A DNA stretch of 64,000 nucleotides from Zhengella sedimenti (GTDB lineage Bacteria > Pseudomonadota > Alphaproteobacteria > Rhizobiales > Rhizobiaceae). Under the pieces are notes generated by a model. That model had not been told where the DNA came from. It saw only the letters and a list, made by a program, of their open reading frames with translations, and did not search any database. Below are positions 59,727 to 64,000 of the stretch, piece by piece. Position 1 is the stretch's first letter. Each line of letters begins with the position of its first letter. The translations under genes and the position numbers were made by a program. The stretch covers positions 186,001 to 250,000 of the forward strand of contig NZ_JBKFFP010000006.1 of the NCBI RefSeq assembly GCF_046506625.1. Reading direction: 5' to 3'.

Positions 59727-60854
59727 TCACAGACCCTGGCCGAACTCGTCGGCCAGCGCGTTGACGACCGCGCACAATGCTTCCTGGCGGTCTGCCCCCG
59801 CTTCCAGGGCAGCGTTGAAAACGCCGCGCTGACGCTCCGCAGACGTCCCGCTTTCCAGCATGGTACGCAGATGGGCGATTTCTGTCTCGCAACCGAAATG
59901 GGCCGCGTCTTCCGCCGTCAGTTCGATCATTTCTTCCAGAAGGTCGGAAAACGGCACCACGGCGCGGCGGCCGAAATCAATGAGGCCCCCCGATGTCCCG
60001 TAGCGCTGGCCGCGCCATCGGTTTTCCCCCAGCAGGAACCGGTCATAGATCCGCCAGCGCTGGTTCCGCTTTCTCAGCCGCGTGAGCTTGGAGAGCAGGC
60101 AGCGCGTCATGGCGGCGATGGCAATGGCGTCGTCGAGGCGCGGACTGACATCGCATATCCGCGTTTCCAGCGTCGGAAACCGCGACGACGGCCTGACATC
60201 CCACCAGATCTTTGTTGCATCCTCGATCAGCCCGCACCCGATCAGGATACCGACCGACCGCTGGTATTCCGGGTAGGAGGCGAAATCGGGCGGCAGGCCG
60301 GTTCGCGGCAGGTTGTCGAACACCGTCAGCCGGTAGGATGACAGACCCGTGTCATCGCCCTTCCAGAATGGCGAGGAGCACGACAGCGCCAGAAGATGCG
60401 GCAGGAAATAGCTGAACTGCCCCATCAGGTCGATGCGGGCCTCGTCATCGGGAATGCCGACATGCACGTGCATCCCGCAAATGAGCATCCGCCGCACGAC
60501 GCCGGCCAGGTCGCGTTCAAGTCCGCGGTAACGCTCCTTGTCGGTGAAATGCTGCTTGTGCCAGTCGGCGAACGGATGGCACGAAACGGCCAGCGGCCTG
60601 AGACCATAGCGGCCGGCCACCTCCATGATCGTTCGCCGCAGATGCGCCAGATCGGCGCGCGCCTCGGCGGTGCTGCGGCAAACCCGCGTGCCGACCTCGA
60701 TCTGGCACTGTAGGAACTCCGGCGAAACCTGGCTTTCCAGTTCCTTCATGCAATCGTTCATGAGTGCGTCTGGCGCCGCCGCCAGGTCCAGTGTCGCTGC
60801 ATCGACGAGCAGATATTCCTCCTCGATGCCGATCGTGAATTCTTCGCTTGTCAC
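59727..60854 (-). CDS. ybdK: YbdK-type carboxylate-amine ligase (GCS2 family)
   Basis: A 375-residue ATP-dependent ligase. TIGIEEEYLLVD (residues 7-18), GTRVCRSTAEARADL, CGMHVHVGIPD near residue 130 and ETRICDVSPRLDDAIAIAA are the family landmarks for glutamate and ATP/metal binding. YbdK shows weak glutamate-cysteine ligase activity in E. coli, and its true product is uncertain. A GTG start (60854) follows a strong GGAGGGG. It diverges from the GbdR-like regulator gene with 188 bases between the starts. Confidence 0.9.
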   Translation of the reverse strand: MTSEEFTIGIEEEYLLVDAATLDLAAAPDALMNDCMKELESQVSPEFLQCQIEVGTRVCRSTAEARADLAHLRRTIMEVAGRYGLRPLAVSCHPFADWHKQHFTDKERYRGLERDLAGVVRRMLICGMHVHVGIPDDEARIDLMGQFSYFLPHLLALSCSSPFWKGDDTGLSSYRLTVFDNLPRTGLPPDFASYPEYQRSVGILIGCGLIEDATKIWWDVRPSSRFPTLETRICDVSPRLDDAIAIAAMTRCLLSKLTRLRKRNQRWRIYDRFLLGENRWRGQRYGTSGGLIDFGRRAVVPFSDLLEEMIELTAEDAAHFGCETEIAHLRTMLESGTSAERQRGVFNAALEAGADRQEALCAVVNALADEFGQGL

Positions 60855-61042
60855 GCCCTTTCCCCTCCGCCAATGCCTCGGCCGCCACGGCCATCTTCAC
60901 AGTTTGCCAGAATGGCTGGATTGCCTGCTTGACACAGGACAACAAGCCCTTCAAAGCGCCCCTTGACCCGGGTGCCGGGATCGGTTGGACTCGTCCATTG
61001 TGCCTGGATCGCCAGGTTCCGAAAGAAGAACAAGACCGAAAA

Positions 61043-62059
61043 ATGCGGGAGTGGGGCCGGATGGGCATGAAGTCAGGACGGACGATCGTTTTCTTTCTCG
61101 TTCCGGAATTCTCGATGATCGCCTTCACGACCGCGGTCGAACCCTTGCGGCTGGCCAACAGGATCCTGGGCGAGCAGGTCTATTCCTGGCGCCTGGCCTC
61201 CCTCGACGGCAACCCGGTCACCGCTTCCAATGGCGTGGAATGCGCTGTTGCGACGAGCCTTGAGCAGGAGCGCCGCCTGATGACGGGGGAAGGACGCCCG
61301 TCCATGATCTTCGTGTGCTCCGGGATCAATGTCGAAAGCCATGTTTCGAAGGCCGCGAATGCATGGCTGCGCGAGGAATTCAACCGCGGTGTCATGGTGG
61401 GCGGCCTTTGCACGGGTGCCCACATTCTTGCCTCCGCCGGCCTTCTGTCCGGCAAGCGGGCCGCGATCCACTGGGAAAACCTGCCGGGCTTCGCCGAGGC
61501 CTTTCCCAAGGTTGACGTGCACGCCGACCTCTTCGAGATCGACGGTAACATCTGCACCTGTGCCGGGGGAACCGCCGCGCTGGACATGATGCTGGAGCGC
61601 ATCCGCGAGGATTTCTCGGAAGGGCTGGTCAATGCCGTATGCGAACAGTTGCTGACCGACCGCGTTCGCTCGTCGACCGACCGCCAGCGCCTGCCGCTGC
61701 GCGCCCGCCTCGGCGTGCAGAACGCCAAGGTCCTGTCGATCATCGAACTGATGGAAGCCAACCTCTCCGAGCCGCTGTCGCTCATCGAGATCGCGGAACA
61801 TGCCGACCTGTCCCGCCGCCAGATCGAGCGCCTGTTCCGGCTGGAGATGGGCCGTTCGCCGGCCCGCTACTACCTGGAAATCCGTCTCGACAGGGCCCGG
61901 CATCTGCTTCTGCAGTCGAACATGCCCGTGGTGGAGGTCGCCGTGGCCTGCGGCTTCGTGTCGGCCTCCCACTTCTCCAAGTGCTACCGTGAGGTTCATG
62001 GCCGGTCTCCCCAGCAGGAACGCGCCGAAAGGAAACACCGCCAGACCGCCGGCGCCTGA
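61043..62059 (+). CDS. GlxA/AraC-family regulator, GbdR-like
   Basis: A 338-residue activator with an N-terminal DJ-1/PfpI-like ligand domain (about residues 12-180; IVFFLVPEFSMIAFTTAVEPLR, and GGLCTGAHILASAG with the elbow cysteine) and a C-terminal AraC double helix-turn-helix (about 225-325; LSLIEIAEHADLSRRQIERLF, VEVAVACGFVSASHFSKCYRE). GbdR of this architecture activates glycine betaine and dimethylglycine catabolism in Pseudomonas. Its presence 3 kb from a betaine-type methyltransferase cluster fits, but DNA targets are unknown. Start codons at 61043, 61061 and 61067 are all possible. Confidence 0.8.
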   Translation: MREWGRMGMKSGRTIVFFLVPEFSMIAFTTAVEPLRLANRILGEQVYSWRLASLDGNPVTASNGVECAVATSLEQERRLMTGEGRPSMIFVCSGINVESHVSKAANAWLREEFNRGVMVGGLCTGAHILASAGLLSGKRAAIHWENLPGFAEAFPKVDVHADLFEIDGNICTCAGGTAALDMMLERIREDFSEGLVNAVCEQLLTDRVRSSTDRQRLPLRARLGVQNAKVLSIIELMEANLSEPLSLIEIAEHADLSRRQIERLFRLEMGRSPARYYLEIRLDRARHLLLQSNMPVVEVAVACGFVSASHFSKCYREVHGRSPQQERAERKHRQTAGA

Positions 62060-62072
62060 CCCGGCGCTTCAA

Positions 62073-64000
62073 CTAGCTCGCCTTGCAGAGGATGCCCGCG
62101 CCGCCCATCGCTGCCTGCATCTGCGCGGCCGGCTTCGGACGTCCGATGAAATAGCCCTGGAACTCGTCGATGCCTTCGAGGCGCAGGAACCTCGCCTGCT
62201 CCAGCGTCTCTACGCCTTCCGCCGTCGTCCGGACCTTCATCGAACGCGCAAGCGACACGATGGCGCGAACAATGGCAAGGTTCTGTTCCGAATACATGGC
62301 GTCCTGGACGAAGCTCTTGTCGATCTTCAGCTTGTCGATGGGAAAGCGCACCAGATAGGACAGTGACGAGTAGCCGGTTCCGAAATCATCCAGCGAAATC
62401 CGCGCACCCACCGTGCGCAGGCGATGCAGGAGACCCGCGGCGTGTTCCGGCTCCGCCTCCAGCGCCGACTCGGTCACTTCCAGTTCCAGGCGCGAAGCCG
62501 CCAGTCCGCTTTCCGCCAGCGCGGCCTTGACGATATCGAGCAGACGGAACCCTTCCAGTTGCCGGGGCGAAAGGTTGATCGCCACGGATGCCTGCACCGG
62601 CCAGCGGGCGGCTTCCAGGCAGGCGCGCCGGATGACCCATTCCCCGATCTCGTGGATCAGACCGGATTTCTCCGCGATCCGTATGAAGTCACACGGCGGG
62701 ACGCGGCCGAACTTGGCCGAGTTCCAGCGCAGCAGGGTTTCGTAGCAGCTGACCTGCCCCGTGCCGGAATTGACGAGCGGCTGGAAATAGAGCTCGAATT
62801 CCTTGCGCTTGATGGCCGTGCGCAGTTCGTACTCCAGGTCCTGCTGCTTGCGCGCGCTCGCATCCATCGCCGGCTCGAAAACGCACCACGCGGCGTTCGG
62901 GTCTCCCTTGGCCCGGTAGAGCGCCAGATCGGCATTGCGATGCAGGGTCTCGGCCGACAGCCCGTCGCGCGGACCGACCGCCACGCCGATCGAGCAGCCG
63001 ATCTCGGCCAGGCCGCTCGACAGTTCGACCGGTTCGCGCAAGGCACTTGTGATCGCCTGTGCAAGCGCTTCGGCGCGACGGCCGGCGCCCGCGCCGGAAA
63101 CAAAGGCACAGAATTCGTCTCCGCCGAACCGGGCAAACATGACATCGCGACCGACGAATGCCGTCAGCCGGCCAGCCACCGCACGCAGCACCTCGTCCCC
63201 GGCCTGGTGACCGAGCGTGTCGTTGACCATCTTGAACTTGTCGAGATCGATGGCCAGCAGTGCAAGCTGCCCTCCGTCAGAGTGCATCTTCGCGAGCGCG
63301 GCACCGAAGGCGCGGTTGAAATTCTCTCGGTTCGGCAGGCCTGTCATGGCATCGTGCATGGCCAGGAACTGCAGGCGGTTCTCTGCCTCGAAGGAATCCG
63401 TGATGTCCGAACACGCCCCGCGCATGCCCAGGAAGGACCCGTCGGGACCCAGCACCGGCCGGCCGGCAAGCCGCCAGTAGCGCCATGTGTCAAGTATGCA
63501 AACCGCAACGACGACATCCTTGAACGGCGCCTTTCTGAGGAAGGCGTTCAGCAACTGGCGCTGCAGCCTCGGCACCCTGTCGCCGCGAACGACGCTGGCC
63601 GGATCGCGGAAGAGACGTTCAAGCGGCTTCCCGTCGAACGAGTATCCCTTGAAGCGCTCGTCCTGGAAGAACTGCGGCGAAACGTGGCTGAGGCGTCCGT
63701 CGCGGTCGACCTCCCACATCCAGTCCGAGGTACTGTCCTCGAAATCACGAAACAGGACTGAAAAAAGCTCCTTTGACTTCTCCTGTTCGTATTGCCGGAC
63801 CAGGTTCTGGACAAAGACCCGGCCGGCCTCGTTGACCGCATGCATGATCGCGGTGAAGAGAAAGGCCACCAGCAGGATGAGCGGGAAGGCATACCCGCCC
63901 CCGTCAACCGAAATGGCCGTGACAAGCCCCACGGCAGTGACCGAAGCGAAAACACCGGAGATGGACGGAATTGCGTGAAAGGCCATCGCGCCGGTCGCCA
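62073..64000 (-). CDS. PAS-GGDEF-EAL cyclic-di-GMP signalling protein (5' end missing)
   Basis: The visible 640 residues contain two membrane helices near the left of the frame (about residues 9-28 and 32-50 from the ATG at 63986), a PAS-like sensor (about 75-200), a GGDEF domain with an intact FGGDEF near residue 286, and an EAL domain (about 380-625). The EAL signature reads ETL, but the metal and catalytic blocks ELEVTES, DDFGTGYSSL, KIDKSF, AEGVET and FQGY are intact. Cyclase and phosphodiesterase activities are therefore both plausible. The frame stays open to the right edge, so the true start and further N-terminal helices probably lie outside. Confidence 0.88.
   Translation of the reverse strand, partial: ATGAMAFHAIPSISGVFASVTAVGLVTAISVDGGGYAFPLILLVAFLFTAIMHAVNEAGRVFVQNLVRQYEQEKSKELFSVLFRDFEDSTSDWMWEVDRDGRLSHVSPQFFQDERFKGYSFDGKPLERLFRDPASVVRGDRVPRLQRQLLNAFLRKAPFKDVVVAVCILDTWRYWRLAGRPVLGPDGSFLGMRGACSDITDSFEAENRLQFLAMHDAMTGLPNRENFNRAFGAALAKMHSDGGQLALLAIDLDKFKMVNDTLGHQAGDEVLRAVAGRLTAFVGRDVMFARFGGDEFCAFVSGAGAGRRAEALAQAITSALREPVELSSGLAEIGCSIGVAVGPRDGLSAETLHRNADLALYRAKGDPNAAWCVFEPAMDASARKQQDLEYELRTAIKRKEFELYFQPLVNSGTGQVSCYETLLRWNSAKFGRVPPCDFIRIAEKSGLIHEIGEWVIRRACLEAARWPVQASVAINLSPRQLEGFRLLDIVKAALAESGLAASRLELEVTESALEAEPEHAAGLLHRLRTVGARISLDDFGTGYSSLSYLVRFPIDKLKIDKSFVQDAMYSEQNLAIVRAIVSLARSMKVRTTAEGVETLEQARFLRLEGIDEFQGYFIGRPKPAAQMQAAMGGAGILCKAS

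Overview
The window is GC-rich, densely coding bacterial DNA and looks chromosomal. No rRNA, tRNA, CRISPR array, insertion sequence or phage gene was recognised. An AcpXL / FabF2XL / FabF1XL / LpxXL gene set (very-long-chain lipid A acylation), a PutA divergent from a PutR-type Lrp regulator, small DUF1127 proteins and two TauE/SafE carriers point to an alphaproteobacterium of the Hyphomicrobiales (Rhizobiales). The genus cannot be fixed from the sequence alone.

Layout, left to right. 1-12.9 kb holds catabolic genes: a truncated Mrp/ApbC, a ferredoxin-reductase-type flavoprotein, an alpha-methylacyl-CoA racemase, a probable fluoroacetate dehalogenase, a TSUP carrier, the putA/putR pair, a membrane protein, gabD and an AEC carrier. 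13.0-17.9 kb is the very-long-chain acyl / lipid A operon. 18.1-20.0 kb has a degenerate ManC-like protein and an L,D-transpeptidase. 20.2-26.6 kb is an M20 deacylase with a complete oligopeptide-type ABC importer. 26.6-30.1 kb has a TerB-like protein, a second TSUP carrier and two valine-degradation genes. 30.1-34.8 kb begins with a highly structured non-coding stretch and continues with three genes: a small HlyD adaptor, a GAF-HlyD fusion, and a PqqD-like/M50 protease/HlyD fusion. 35-39.4 kb has an omega-aminotransferase, an SH3 protein and a TPR protein around a 540-base non-coding region full of inverted repeats.

39.5-58.2 kb is dominated by methyl-group metabolism. It opens with a betaine-homocysteine methyltransferase (Bmt). 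After a TAXI-TRAP transporter and an ECF-sigma/VWA pair comes a corrinoid-dependent demethylation system: an MttB-family methyltransferase diverging from a corrinoid protein, then DUF1638, a PF13769 protein, a free-standing MTHFR C-terminal protein, a MetF-type reductase, a methyltetrahydrofolate:corrinoid methyltransferase and an ASKHA reductive activator. The inferred flow is methyl donor to MttB to corrinoid protein to tetrahydrofolate to MetF and oxidation, with the ASKHA protein rescuing oxidised cobalamin. Two observations tie Bmt, 8 kb away, to this system. Almost identical palindromes precede bmt and the methyltetrahydrofolate methyltransferase. Four of the proteins also carry Arg/Gly-rich terminal tails.

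58.2-64 kb has a LysR regulator, two tiny DUF1127 proteins, a YbdK-type carboxylate-amine ligase, a GbdR-like GlxA/AraC regulator and a GGDEF-EAL protein cut by the right edge.

The most unusual items are the GAF/M50/HlyD trio, the Arg/Gly-tailed methyltransferase set with shared operators, the ketosynthase pair with one partner lacking its catalytic cysteine, and the ManC-like protein without a nucleotidyltransferase signature.
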